This document shows, one piece after another, positions 18,343 to 27,427 of a stretch of DNA of 64,000 bases (position 1 is its first letter; every line of letters starts with the position of its first letter). Both the position numbers and the translations under genes were made by a program. This DNA is from Calditrichota bacterium (GTDB taxonomy: Bacteria; Zhuqueibacterota; Zhuqueibacteria; Zhuqueibacterales; Geothermadaptataceae), in NCBI GenBank assembly GCA_008501765.1, contig QQUE01000007.1:496001-560000 (forward strand). Direction: 5' to 3'. Under the pieces are notes generated by a model that was given only the letters and a program-made list of their open reading frames with translations, ran no database searches and was not told where the DNA came from.

Positions 18343-19494
18343 TTAAATCAAATTTTGCAAAATTCCGGCAACATCGCCCTTCTCAACTTTTCTTGGATTT
18401 AAAGGGCAGCACGGATCTTTTAACGCATATTCTTCAATAGCAGAAACATCTGCCTGCTTGATGCCGAGTCCCTTTAAATCAACAGGCAAGCCAAGGGAAA
18501 TTTGCCACTTTTTAATGGATTCAATCACTTTTTCCGCATCGGTATCTGTATTGAATATTCTCCCGAGGGAAGCCATCTTCTGACGCACGCCGTTATCCTC
18601 AATATTGTATTTCATCACTGCATTGAGAACAGCCGCATTAGCCAGTCCGTGATGCATGTCATAAATCACGCCGAGCGCGTGGGCAATCGAGTGATTTACA
18701 CCCAGGCCTTTTTGAAAAGCTGTCGCACCCATTGCCGAGGCCAACAGCATTTCTCCCCGGGCTGCGATGTTTCCACCGTTTTGCACCACAAGTGGCAAAT
18801 TATTGAAAATTCGTTCGATAGCATCTTTAGCCAGCGCGTCAGCAAAGGGATGAAAAACCGGCATAATAAAAGCCTCGAGATTATGCACCAGCGCGTCAAC
18901 ACCTGTTGCAGCGGTCAAATGCGGCGGCAAAGAACGCGTTATTTCCGGATCGAGCACCGCAATCGTCGGCATGAGAAATGGCGAAAATATGATCGTTTTG
19001 GTATTTGTCTTTTTGATGGTAATAACACTGCTGCGTCCAACTTCACTGCCCGTCCCCGCAGTCGTTGGAATTGCGTAAAACGGCGGCATATTGTTTTTAA
19101 TAAGGCGATCACCCCCTTTGCTGTCATCGTATTTCTCGAGGGGCCCGTCATGAGTGGCCAGGCATTTTATGGTTTTTCCGGCGTCCATTGGCGAGCCACC
19201 GCCGAGACCAATAATGAACTCGCAATTTGAATCTTTGTAAATTTTCGTGCCCTGATAAACATTGTCGTCAGTAGGATTTGATTGCACATCGCTAAAAGTT
19301 TCAATGGAAATCCCTGATTTTTCACAGACATCCCGCAGAGAATCTGCGATGCCGGCCTTTTCTATTCCCGTGTCGGTGACGAGCAATCCTTTTTTGTATC
19401 CGGCCTGGGCGATAAATTTTGGCAAGTCAAAAATAGCACCGGGCCCATATTCTATATGGGTTGGAAATGAATATGTATGTCGCAATATAGGCAT
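18343..19494 (-). CDS. Iron-containing (group III) alcohol dehydrogenase
   Basis: The 383-residue protein is full length for the family. GLGGGSPMDAGK (about 96-107) binds the NAD(P) pyrophosphate, and PTTAGTGSE follows. Metal ligands fit Asp200 and His204 (GVDALVHNLEAF), His268 (GVNHSIAHALG) and His282 (MHHGLANA), with the 14-residue spacing seen in FucO-type enzymes. It interconverts primary alcohols and aldehydes. In this operon it should feed, or be fed by, the aldehyde dehydrogenase whose gene ends 14 nt upstream. GGAG lies 7 nt before the ATG. Amino-alcohol adducts are my preferred substrate, by context only. Confidence 0.9.
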   Translation of the reverse strand: MPILRHTYSFPTHIEYGPGAIFDLPKFIAQAGYKKGLLVTDTGIEKAGIADSLRDVCEKSGISIETFSDVQSNPTDDNVYQGTKIYKDSNCEFIIGLGGGSPMDAGKTIKCLATHDGPLEKYDDSKGGDRLIKNNMPPFYAIPTTAGTGSEVGRSSVITIKKTNTKTIIFSPFLMPTIAVLDPEITRSLPPHLTAATGVDALVHNLEAFIMPVFHPFADALAKDAIERIFNNLPLVVQNGGNIAARGEMLLASAMGATAFQKGLGVNHSIAHALGVIYDMHHGLANAAVLNAVMKYNIEDNGVRQKMASLGRIFNTDTDAEKVIESIKKWQISLGLPVDLKGLGIKQADVSAIEEYALKDPCCPLNPRKVEKGDVAGILQNLI

Positions 19495-19508
19495 TGGTGT
19501 TCTCCAGT

Positions 19509-20900
19509 TTAAATTTCAACTCTTAAATGAAAGGATTTCGGCCGGGTGAGTTGCTCAAAACCCACTTTCGAAAGTGTGCATCCGCGCCCGGAATCTTTCA
19601 CGCCAACCCAGGCCAAATAGGGATCGAGATAGTCGCACCGGTTCATAAACCAGGTACCGGTGTTAATTTGATCCCCGATTGCCACCGCCAGCTCGGCATT
19701 TTCCGTCCAGATTGAGGCCGTCAATCCATAGGGGCTGTCATTCATCAAGCGGATAGCTTCGGCATCATCTTTTACTTTCATAATTCCGACAGCGGGTCCA
19801 AAGCTTTCTTCCATCATGAATGGCATCGCATGATCGACATCAATTAATACTTGAGGAGCACAATAATTTTCGCTGACATCGGTTTCAGGAAACAAGGAAG
19901 GATCGATTAGTGTCTGCGCACCAGCCAAAACAGCGTGTTCGATTTGCTTGTTAAGAAATACCGCACCCGATCTTTTCGCAAGCGGTCCCAATGTCGTTTC
20001 CTGATTCATGGGATTGCCAAGGCGATATTTCTTCGTTAACGCGACAAATGCTTCGACGAATTTAGCATACCGGGATTCGTGCACATAAATTCTTTCAATT
20101 CCACAACACGATTGCCCGCTGTTAAAAAAGGCACCGTCGACCAAATTTTCTACTGTGAACTCGAACGGAGCATCGTTGCGGACATAAGCAGAGTCTTTGC
20201 CGCCAAGCTCAAGCCCGACGCCGATAAATCGTTCCTGGGTCACCTTTTGAATTTCATAGCCCCCTTTTACCGAGCCAGTGAAGGCGACGAACTGCACACG
20301 CGGATCCTGAATTACCTTTGCCGTATCTCCATGATCGAGATGCAAATATTGAAAAAGCCCCTCGGGCAGTCCGGCCTCGCGAAAAGCATCGAAAAATCGT
20401 TCGGCAACCAACGGTGTTTGCGCCGAATGACGAAGAACGACTGCATTCCCGGCAAGCAAGGCAGGTACGATACTATTTACAGCAATAAGATAGGGATAAT
20501 TCCACGCAGGAATGACAAAGATGATTCCCAGCGCCTCTCTTTTAATAAAACGGTTAAACCCTTGTTTCTCAGCTACTTTCACATTAGCCAAGGCGTCACA
20601 AGCCTGGTCTGCCATACCCAGTGTTCTTTCCACAGCACCTTTTACTTCAAATGGGGAGTAGGCGATGGGCCGGCCCATTTGCCAGCTCAATTCCTCACTG
20701 ATTCGCTCTGAATTGGCTGCCAATTTTTCTGCAAAATCTTTAATGAATTGGATTCGCGTTTCTATTCTGGTGTTTTTCCATTCTTTTTGAGCTTCACTGG
20801 CATGGTGCAAAACGGCGTCAATTTCATATCTGTCATGCTGAGGTAATTCAACATAAACATGATTATCGATGGGCGAAATGACTTGAAATTTATTTTTCAT
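19509..20900 (-). CDS. NAD(P)-dependent aldehyde dehydrogenase
   Basis: From the ATG at 20900 the protein has 463 residues. AAGGG lies upstream and the ATG follows the GS-like gene's stop by 13 nt; a TTG at 20927 would overlap that gene. Catalytic features are all present: PAWNYP (Asn134), ELGGKD (Glu231) and FFNSGQSCC (Cys265). The nearby sequence IERIYVHE resembles amino- and betaine-aldehyde dehydrogenases. It oxidises an aldehyde to the acid. Placed between a gamma-glutamyl-ligase-like enzyme and an Fe-ADH, it most likely acts on a gamma-glutamylated aminoaldehyde; this is an inference. Confidence 0.9.
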   Translation of the reverse strand: MKNKFQVISPIDNHVYVELPQHDRYEIDAVLHHASEAQKEWKNTRIETRIQFIKDFAEKLAANSERISEELSWQMGRPIAYSPFEVKGAVERTLGMADQACDALANVKVAEKQGFNRFIKREALGIIFVIPAWNYPYLIAVNSIVPALLAGNAVVLRHSAQTPLVAERFFDAFREAGLPEGLFQYLHLDHGDTAKVIQDPRVQFVAFTGSVKGGYEIQKVTQERFIGVGLELGGKDSAYVRNDAPFEFTVENLVDGAFFNSGQSCCGIERIYVHESRYAKFVEAFVALTKKYRLGNPMNQETTLGPLAKRSGAVFLNKQIEHAVLAGAQTLIDPSLFPETDVSENYCAPQVLIDVDHAMPFMMEESFGPAVGIMKVKDDAEAIRLMNDSPYGLTASIWTENAELAVAIGDQINTGTWFMNRCDYLDPYLAWVGVKDSGRGCTLSKVGFEQLTRPKSFHLRVEI

Positions 20901-20913
20901 TTGAGATACCCTT

Positions 20914-22296
20914 TTAAATACGCTCAAAATAACGTTTTCTCTCCCAATCCGTCACAGCATTTTCGAATGCTTCCTGCTCGCTGCGAAAAAAATGGGTGTA
21001 ATGCCCGACTACTTCATCACCAAATGCCTTTTTAATAAAAGGCGAATGAGCAAATAAGTCTGTCGCTTCTTGCATGTTTTTGGGCACATTTTTCAACTGG
21101 GCGGCTGTGTAGACATCTCCTTCAAATATTTCTGGTGGTTCAATTTTGTTTTTTAATCCATCAAGTCCGGCGGCTAACGAGGCTGCAAAAGCCAAATAAG
21201 GATTGCAATCAGCGCCGGGAATACGGCATTCAATGCGCAAACTCTGGTCTGAACCGACGATGCGAAATCCGGCGGTGCGATTGTCGTGACTCCAGGCGAT
21301 TCGCGTGGGCGCCCAGGAACCACTCTGATAGCGTTTATATGAATTGATTGTCGGAGCATAAAAAACCATGATTTCAGGCACGTGGGCGAGCCACCCGCCA
21401 AGAAACCACAAAAATTCATCTGAAACACATAAATTGCCAATTTTGTTTTTCCCGGAGAAGATGTTCTGACCATCACGCCATAAACTCAAATGCAAATGAC
21501 AACTCGAACCAGCTTGTTCCTCCGCTATTTTAGCCATAAAAGTAACGCTCAATTCCTGCTTGTCAGCCACTTCTTTTATACACTGTTTGAAAATTCCGTG
21601 GCGATCGGCCATAGTCAAAACGTCCGCATACTGGACATTTAGTTCATGCTGCCCAACACCCCATTCTCCCTTGGAAGTTTCAACAGGAACGCCAGATCTT
21701 TTTAAGTGCTTTCTTACCTCAGCATGCAGAAATTCGGTGCGGCTGCCTTGCAGAATATGGTAATCCTCAATATACCAGCCGAATGGTTTTAAATTGGCGT
21801 ATTCCTTTTCGGCAGCGGTTTTGTATGAATCTTCAAAAATATAATATTCGAGCTCGGAACCGGCCATTGCCGACAGGGTTATTTCATTCAACTTTTTAAT
21901 CTGTTGATTAAGAATAGAGCGTGGAGCAATCTCAACCGGCTTGCCGGTTTTATCATCTTTTAGGTCACACAAAACCAAAGCGGTTTTCTCCAGCCAACTG
22001 GCCAGGCGTAATGTGCGAAAATCCGGGACCAACTTAAAATCGCCATAACCGAGCTCCCAGTTGGCATATTTGTAGCCCGGAACGGGATTCATTTCCATGT
22101 CGACCGTTAGCAAATAATCGCAGGCGTGGGCACCATGTTTGGCGGCGCTGCTGGCGAAAAATTCCGCGTCAAATCTTTTGCCCATAAATCGTCCATAATG
22201 ATCGGTAAACACGACGAGCACTGTTTCAATCAGATTTTTTTGTATCTGACTGCTCAATTCGCCAATTGTCAGCATCCCGTGTGTTTTTGTTTGCAT
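20914..22296 (-). CDS. Glutamine-synthetase-family ligase (probable gamma-glutamylamine synthetase)
   Basis: A 460-residue GS-fold protein. Metal and substrate motifs are visible: GSELEYY (Glu148, Glu150), GQHELN (Glu218), SSCHLHLSL (His267, His269), PTINSYKR, and RIECRIPGADCNPYLAFA (Arg357 region). The C-terminus WERKRYFERI and the short N-terminal domain resemble PuuA/GlnT-type members rather than housekeeping GlnA. Those enzymes join glutamate to amines through the gamma-carboxyl with ATP. The next genes in the operon can then oxidise and release the amine-derived carbon. GGAGAG lies before the ATG. It is the first gene of the five-gene operon; the beta-helix gene upstream ends 87 nt away. 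Confidence 0.87.
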   Translation of the reverse strand: MQTKTHGMLTIGELSSQIQKNLIETVLVVFTDHYGRFMGKRFDAEFFASSAAKHGAHACDYLLTVDMEMNPVPGYKYANWELGYGDFKLVPDFRTLRLASWLEKTALVLCDLKDDKTGKPVEIAPRSILNQQIKKLNEITLSAMAGSELEYYIFEDSYKTAAEKEYANLKPFGWYIEDYHILQGSRTEFLHAEVRKHLKRSGVPVETSKGEWGVGQHELNVQYADVLTMADRHGIFKQCIKEVADKQELSVTFMAKIAEEQAGSSCHLHLSLWRDGQNIFSGKNKIGNLCVSDEFLWFLGGWLAHVPEIMVFYAPTINSYKRYQSGSWAPTRIAWSHDNRTAGFRIVGSDQSLRIECRIPGADCNPYLAFAASLAAGLDGLKNKIEPPEIFEGDVYTAAQLKNVPKNMQEATDLFAHSPFIKKAFGDEVVGHYTHFFRSEQEAFENAVTDWERKRYFERI

Positions 22297-22383
22297 AGTT
22301 TTCTCTCCAAATTTCGGATTTACTGATTCGATATGAAATGTGCTTTACTGTACATCTGATATCAATAAGCAAATACAATCTAA

Positions 22384-25300
22384 CTAATTACGCCAGTTTT
22401 TCTTTTCGACGATAAGCTGCAGATTTTCGAATTCAACTTCGTATTCTTTTTGGTCCGGCGCACCAGCAGCCAGGCCCAAATGTATCGCTTTCGCAAGACC
22501 GGGAATAGCATCGGTATGCCGTGAAACAGTCCAGTTGATGCCGTCGTAGCTCGCGTACCCTGAAAAGCTGTTCCCGTGGCGCTCGAGTTTTATCCACATC
22601 GGATACGGCTCCATCGCAGGATGATTTTGGCTGTTGGCTTTATGCATGCAGCCGTCGCCGTGTTCATCCCAATTCATTCCAACTCTGCCCGGGGAAACGA
22701 ACATCAGCGCGGAGCCAAGACTGCCTGGCTCGGATTCAAAACTATCTGTGATATCGTTGCGGGCAAATAATCCCGCCCGGAACCACTCATGGGTGCGTTT
22801 ACCAAATTTCTTGACCTTCACAGTGGCGACAAAATTACCAGAAACGAGTTCCTTAAAATAAATAGCCCCGTAAGAATCTTCGCCATGGTAAAAATCGCTG
22901 CCGGCTGTTTTCAGATAATAAGTATTTTTCTTTTTATCGAAATTCAATTCACACGGAGCTGCTCGCACAGCACAATATTTCTGAAATTCGCTGGCACTGA
23001 TATCAATTTTTTCGAACGGATAAACAGTCACTTTGGTTGATGGAGAATTGCCGATTTTTACCGAATGAACACCTGCACTCAGTTTCTGTGAAAATCGTAT
23101 TTTTTGCTTGAAGTTTTCACTAAAATCAACGCTTTTTGAGTCGATTTCGTGACCATCAATAAAAAGTTGGACTGCGCGGTCAGCATCTTTTGAGTACAAT
23201 TTTCTCACAAATGCTGAGACAACCAATTCATTTCCGAACGGCAAAATTCTGGCTGAAACAGTAAGGGAATCGCATAAATATGGCACCGGTTTTCCCTTGC
23301 ACTCCACTACTATTTCCCGTGACTGCCCAATAGCGAACCGGTGTTTCCCCGGCCTGATAATTTGTATTTGAAACCGAATTTCGCGCTCATTTCCCTGAAC
23401 AATTGGAAATTCTTTTTCCTCGATTACACGACCATTCATATAAAATGGCACTGTTTGAATTCCGGTTGATCCGGAATTTTTAATTTTAATCCACGCTTCC
23501 AAAAGATCGCCAGTGCGTACTTTTTTTGCCCGCTCCCCTTTCGGGTTTGTGAGGCTTAGGTTCCCAAATTTAAAATCCGGTTTGCCGGTGATAATCGCTT
23601 CCGGTTGAGAAACCGGTTTTTCGATACGGTGGTTATTGCGATAATTATTGTCAACCAAATTGGCGGCACAGAGCTTCATGTCGCCCTGATCGAGGTTATA
23701 AAATATATTCTCCTCAGCAGTCCACCCCAGGGACATATTATCAAACCAGATAGCCACATTGTCGTTAAACATCCCGCCTTTGACGTCGTGAATCAAATTT
23801 CTTCGCACAACAGAATTGTGGGTTAATCCGGAAGTCGTAATCGCGCCGGAATCATCAGCGCGCTCCTGCACGTGATGCACATGATTGTACTCGACACGGT
23901 ATCCGCCATTGACAGCTTCCTCAAGATTTCGCCAACCACCGACATTTATCGGGTAGCGGCCCAAGTTGCGCGTTACTTCATTGTGAGAAATTTCTGTATT
24001 TAAACTATTGGCTGCATAGATACTTATGCCACCGGTCAGTTCAACATAATTATACGAAATCACTGTTTGCTGAATGATATCTTTCCAATCCTGTGGATGT
24101 GCGTTTCCAACCACCTGAATTCCACCGGACTCTGCTTCGCTGATATGGTTATTGAGCACACGCGTGTTATAGTTTCCCAGCATAATTCGCACGGCCTGCC
24201 CGGCGACACCGCGAATTTTTGAATCTGCCAATTCACAGCCATTTGTATATTCAAAAGAAATAGCAGATTGACCGGTATTTGTGCCCTCAAATGTTAGTCC
24301 GTAGATGCGGAGATTGCGCACAGGTTTTTCCTTCTCTCCTTGAATTTTAAAAAGATTGTCCAAAACCGGAACGACGATATTCGCTTCATTTGGATCCGTA
24401 ATTTCAACAGGCGGAATCAAATATAATTCAGAGTTATCCGTATCGAAAAACCACTCACCCGGGTAATCGAGCAAGGCTTTTACATTTTCAACATAATAGC
24501 GCGGCGGCGAAATGACGATGCCTTTTTCCGGTTTTTTTAGATAAGCGATCGCATTGGCCGCATCTATTTTTTCGATAGAGTTATGCCCTGTGTGCCAACG
24601 TAATAACATGATAATACGGTTATCCTGCATCCGCGGCCATGGAGCTAACTCATTTTTATTGAATTCAAAATAATCTGCAGTCCCTGATGTGGTTGCCGGA
24701 GTATAAAAGCCTTGATTTGGCGTGCGGGCCAATGTTTGCATTTTTCCGTTAACCAGTAATTTTTCGACCTGTAAGTCATCGGTGCCTGCAACCCAAAAAT
24801 CATTCTTTTTTTGCCACGAAACGATACGTTCACCACCAGAAATAACGGGTTCCTCGCCCGGATAAGCTGCATAGGTAACATAATAATCTTTCAATTTGTG
24901 GTATTCAAAAGCGCCTGTCGGCAGGTTTGTTTCACAACGCTCGCCGCCATCCTCCGGTTGAAAACTCACCGGTTCGTCTAAGGAGTAATAACCACCGCGA
25001 ATAAAAACGAGGATATCACGTCCGTCACCGAGTTCATGGGGGGAGCCGATATAGCGGGTTTCTACCGGGGGTTCTTTGGGTGTATAGATTTTTTGTTTGA
25101 GCTCAAAAACAGCCTGCTGGGCACGGGCAATCGTTGCAAATGGGCCATCACTATTTGTCGCATTCGGTTCGGATAAAATCCCGGACCAGGCGTCATCGCC
25201 ATTGACCGCGACGTAGAAATCGGCGTTTTTTCCTTCTGGTAAAAATTTTGCCCACTTTTCACCACGCAATAATTTGCCCTGCGCTAGAGCGGATTGTCCT

Positions 25301-25413
25301 GAAGCCGAAACTACCGCTAAACATAAAATCAGATAAAAAATGGTTCTTGTATGCAGTCGTATTCCAGAGTCTTCCGGCAATTTTCTTTTTTTCATCCTGG
25401 CGGAAAAAATCAT
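22384..25413 (-). CDS. Secreted right-handed beta-helix protein with CARDB-like and C-terminal lectin-like domains
   Basis: A 1009-residue protein with a signal peptide (residues about 22-45, ending SALAQG). Residues 62-610 are a parallel beta-helix of the polysaccharide-lyase/hydrolase type, opening FYVAVNGDDAWSG...GPFATIARAQQAV and with many short strand repeats (NNHISE, YNYVEL, NHVHHV). Residues about 615-800 contain CARDB-like beta-sandwich repeats. The last 170 residues (GAIYFKELVSGNFVATVKV, GMNWDEHGDG, YDGINW) resemble a DUF1349/concanavalin-type domain. It probably binds or cleaves an extracellular polysaccharide. The ATG overlaps the nagA stop (ATGA) and is preceded by AAAGGAT, so translation may be coupled. 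Confidence 0.8.
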   Translation of the reverse strand: MIFSARMKKRKLPEDSGIRLHTRTIFYLILCLAVVSASGQSALAQGKLLRGEKWAKFLPEGKNADFYVAVNGDDAWSGILSEPNATNSDGPFATIARAQQAVFELKQKIYTPKEPPVETRYIGSPHELGDGRDILVFIRGGYYSLDEPVSFQPEDGGERCETNLPTGAFEYHKLKDYYVTYAAYPGEEPVISGGERIVSWQKKNDFWVAGTDDLQVEKLLVNGKMQTLARTPNQGFYTPATTSGTADYFEFNKNELAPWPRMQDNRIIMLLRWHTGHNSIEKIDAANAIAYLKKPEKGIVISPPRYYVENVKALLDYPGEWFFDTDNSELYLIPPVEITDPNEANIVVPVLDNLFKIQGEKEKPVRNLRIYGLTFEGTNTGQSAISFEYTNGCELADSKIRGVAGQAVRIMLGNYNTRVLNNHISEAESGGIQVVGNAHPQDWKDIIQQTVISYNYVELTGGISIYAANSLNTEISHNEVTRNLGRYPINVGGWRNLEEAVNGGYRVEYNHVHHVQERADDSGAITTSGLTHNSVVRRNLIHDVKGGMFNDNVAIWFDNMSLGWTAEENIFYNLDQGDMKLCAANLVDNNYRNNHRIEKPVSQPEAIITGKPDFKFGNLSLTNPKGERAKKVRTGDLLEAWIKIKNSGSTGIQTVPFYMNGRVIEEKEFPIVQGNEREIRFQIQIIRPGKHRFAIGQSREIVVECKGKPVPYLCDSLTVSARILPFGNELVVSAFVRKLYSKDADRAVQLFIDGHEIDSKSVDFSENFKQKIRFSQKLSAGVHSVKIGNSPSTKVTVYPFEKIDISASEFQKYCAVRAAPCELNFDKKKNTYYLKTAGSDFYHGEDSYGAIYFKELVSGNFVATVKVKKFGKRTHEWFRAGLFARNDITDSFESEPGSLGSALMFVSPGRVGMNWDEHGDGCMHKANSQNHPAMEPYPMWIKLERHGNSFSGYASYDGINWTVSRHTDAIPGLAKAIHLGLAAGAPDQKEYEVEFENLQLIVEKKNWRN

Positions 25414-26342
25414 GGGATTATCCTTTTAGAAGGGTCGATAAATTTCAGCGGATTTTTATTGGTCAACTGGTATGCTTGATCCTGCGTACAGCCAAGCTGA
25501 TCGATCAAATTTTCATAACTCTGCCGCATGGTGACGGCTGAACCGGCAAAATTTTCTTTGCCCGGCTCCCGTACAACCTGATCCGTACCTACTTCGAGAT
25601 TGAGTTCTGCTAACATGTAATTTCCGGGTGGAGCAGCCGCAGCCGCAATCGCATCTGTCACGATGATAGAATTATCATATCCGACTAAATCCAAATAATT
25701 CCGCAGGGTGAAAAACGGAATGTGGGTACCATCTGCGATGAAACAAATCGAAATTTTTTTTCGCAGCGACAGAACGCGTTCAATAATATTATCATGCCGT
25801 TGCACGTTTGCCGGACAACCGTTGCCGAGATGCGTAAATAACTGAACACCCGCGTCAATAGCCTTATGCAGTGTTTCTAAATCCGGGTTGCAATGTCCGG
25901 CCGAAACGCAAATCCCGTTTTTAGCCAGAAATTGTGTGACGGCGAAATCCGAATCGCACTCCGGAGCCAGTGTGACGATTCGAGTTAATCCATCAGCAGC
26001 ATCGAGCAGGCTTTTCATGATTTCAAGATTTGCAGGTTGAATCCAGCGGGGTGAATGGGCGCCACGGTAGCCAGCCTGATTCAGCAGAAACGGGCCTTCA
26101 ATATGAATGCCGGCAATTATTTCTTGGATGAGGGAATCTTCTTGCCGCGCCCGAGAGAGAAATCGCAATCGTTTTTTTATTACGCCGATTTCAGCAGTGA
26201 TAATAGTGGCGAGAATTCCCTTGACACCATCCTCTTTTAATTGCAAGCAGGCGCGGTAAACTTCATCAACAGACAAGTTATCTGAATTAAAATCTACGCC
26301 AGCATAACCATTAACTTGCAAATCAAAAAAAGAATGGCTCAT
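25410..26342 (-). CDS. nagA: N-acetylglucosamine-6-phosphate deacetylase (short form)
   Basis: A 310-residue cytoplasmic protein carries the NagA metal and catalytic motifs: GIHIEGPFL (Glu), SAGHCNP (His), THLGNG (His) and IVTDA (catalytic Asp). It removes acetate from GlcNAc-6-phosphate. It is about 70 residues shorter than the E. coli enzyme because the N-terminal part of the small beta-sandwich domain is missing; it starts directly at [15 protein letters not shown]. The THLGNG variant replaces the usual HLYNAM-like segment. ATGA overlaps join it to nagB before it and to the beta-helix gene after it. Function is well supported by the NagB neighbour. Confidence 0.87.
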   Translation of the reverse strand: MSHSFFDLQVNGYAGVDFNSDNLSVDEVYRACLQLKEDGVKGILATIITAEIGVIKKRLRFLSRARQEDSLIQEIIAGIHIEGPFLLNQAGYRGAHSPRWIQPANLEIMKSLLDAADGLTRIVTLAPECDSDFAVTQFLAKNGICVSAGHCNPDLETLHKAIDAGVQLFTHLGNGCPANVQRHDNIIERVLSLRKKISICFIADGTHIPFFTLRNYLDLVGYDNSIIVTDAIAAAAAPPGNYMLAELNLEVGTDQVVREPGKENFAGSAVTMRQSYENLIDQLGCTQDQAYQLTNKNPLKFIDPSKRIIP

Positions 26343-27085
26343 CGATTCGAATCAATCTGATTTAATAATGAAGCCGAATCCTGATCCAGGAATATCTGGA
26401 CAGAGGCGTGTTTCTGCAAAATTGTTGCAGGTACATCCGGTGTGATTGCAGACTCGATGGATTTTTTTACCGCATTTGCTTTCCGGCGGTCGGACACACT
26501 GCAAATGATGTTTTTTGCTTTTAAAATTTGCTGGATCGACATGCTGATTGCTTTTTCGGGGACGTCGTCAAATTTCACAAACCACCCTTCCCCCATCTGC
26601 TGGCGGCGGCATGCTGCATCGAGAGTGACAGTGATGAACGGATCCTCGATGGAAAAGTCAGCAGGCGGATCGTTGAATGCCAAATGTCCATTTTCACCAA
26701 TGCCGATAAACGCAACATCGATTGGTAAAGTTATCAGCAATTTATTCAGTCGTTCACATTCGGTTGCCGGATTTTTATCTCCTTCAACATAAATAAAATC
26801 TTTTAGTGGAACTTGGTTAACAAAACGCTCATTCAGGTATTTACGAAATGAAGCGGGATGGCTGGCAGGAAGTCCAATATATTCATCGAGGTGAAATCCG
26901 GTAACGGCTGACCAGTCGATCTGTTCCTGTATCAAATAAGAGAGCATCTCAAATTGCGAGGCGCCGGTCGCCACAATAATGTTGGCTTCACCAAATTCCG
27001 CAATGGCATTCCGGATAAATCCGGCTCCACAGGCGGCTGCCTTTTTACCCAATTCGTCTTTTGATGCTGCAATTATAATTTCCAT
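26339..27085 (-). CDS. nagB: Glucosamine-6-phosphate deaminase-like protein
   Basis: A 248-residue protein of the NagB/6-phosphogluconolactonase fold. [12 protein letters not shown] and [16 protein letters not shown] are the family's signature segments. The deaminase turns glucosamine-6-phosphate into fructose-6-phosphate and ammonia. In E. coli the second segment has Asp-Gly-His and a Glu three residues after Phe-Asn; here they read Asn-Gly-His and Asp, a variant I recall from other phyla. Partnering with nagA in an ATGA-overlapping pair supports the assignment. A GAGAG-type site precedes the ATG. The next upstream sequence is a 342-bp repeat-bearing gap. Confidence 0.83.
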   Translation of the reverse strand: MEIIIAASKDELGKKAAACGAGFIRNAIAEFGEANIIVATGASQFEMLSYLIQEQIDWSAVTGFHLDEYIGLPASHPASFRKYLNERFVNQVPLKDFIYVEGDKNPATECERLNKLLITLPIDVAFIGIGENGHLAFNDPPADFSIEDPFITVTLDAACRRQQMGEGWFVKFDDVPEKAISMSIQQILKAKNIICSVSDRRKANAVKKSIESAITPDVPATILQKHASVQIFLDQDSASLLNQIDSNR

Positions 27086-27427
27086 GACTCTCGTTTATAA
27101 AAATTAAATCAGGCCATTTCGAAGATACATCCTCAGTGCAAAGCCAGAATCAACTGCCTATTTATCGTGAGTTCGACATAAGGAAATTGCACTAATATGT
27201 CTCGTCATTCCGGTTTTTGCAGCGCAAAATACCGGAATCTTATTTATCACATCATTCCGGTTTTGCAGCGCAAAATACCATAATCTTGTTTATCACGTCA
27301 TTCCGGTTTTTGCAGCGCAAAATACCGGAATCTTAAACGCTTAACTAGAACAAAGGTCAAAGTGCTTTGCCAGGGAGATCCCGGCATATCGTTGGTGCTC
27401 GAGCCGGGAAGACTTTTTTCATATTCA
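27086..27427. other. Intergenic region with palindromic repeats
   Basis: No gene is visible between nagB and the symporter gene. The gap holds three tandem palindromic units (27203-27336) and, at about 27380-27413, a further inverted repeat of the form ATCCCGGC...GCCGGGAA. Confidence 0.6.
27203..27336. repeat. Three tandem 46-47-bp palindromic units
   Basis: The unit CATTCCGGTTTTTGCAGCG followed by CAAAATACCGGAAT starts at 27206, 27253 and 27299. Each copy folds into a hairpin (ATTCCGGT.TTTTGC / GCAAAATACCGGAAT) and copies are joined by TTATTTATCAC-type linkers. Copy 2 has lost one T and carries CCATAAT for CCGGAAT. The outer GTCATTCC links it to units at 4680 and 30812. Confidence 0.8.

Noticed and set aside
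27203-27336. Possible CRISPR array
   Set aside because: The three units are adjacent palindromes with no unique spacers, and no cas genes are nearby.
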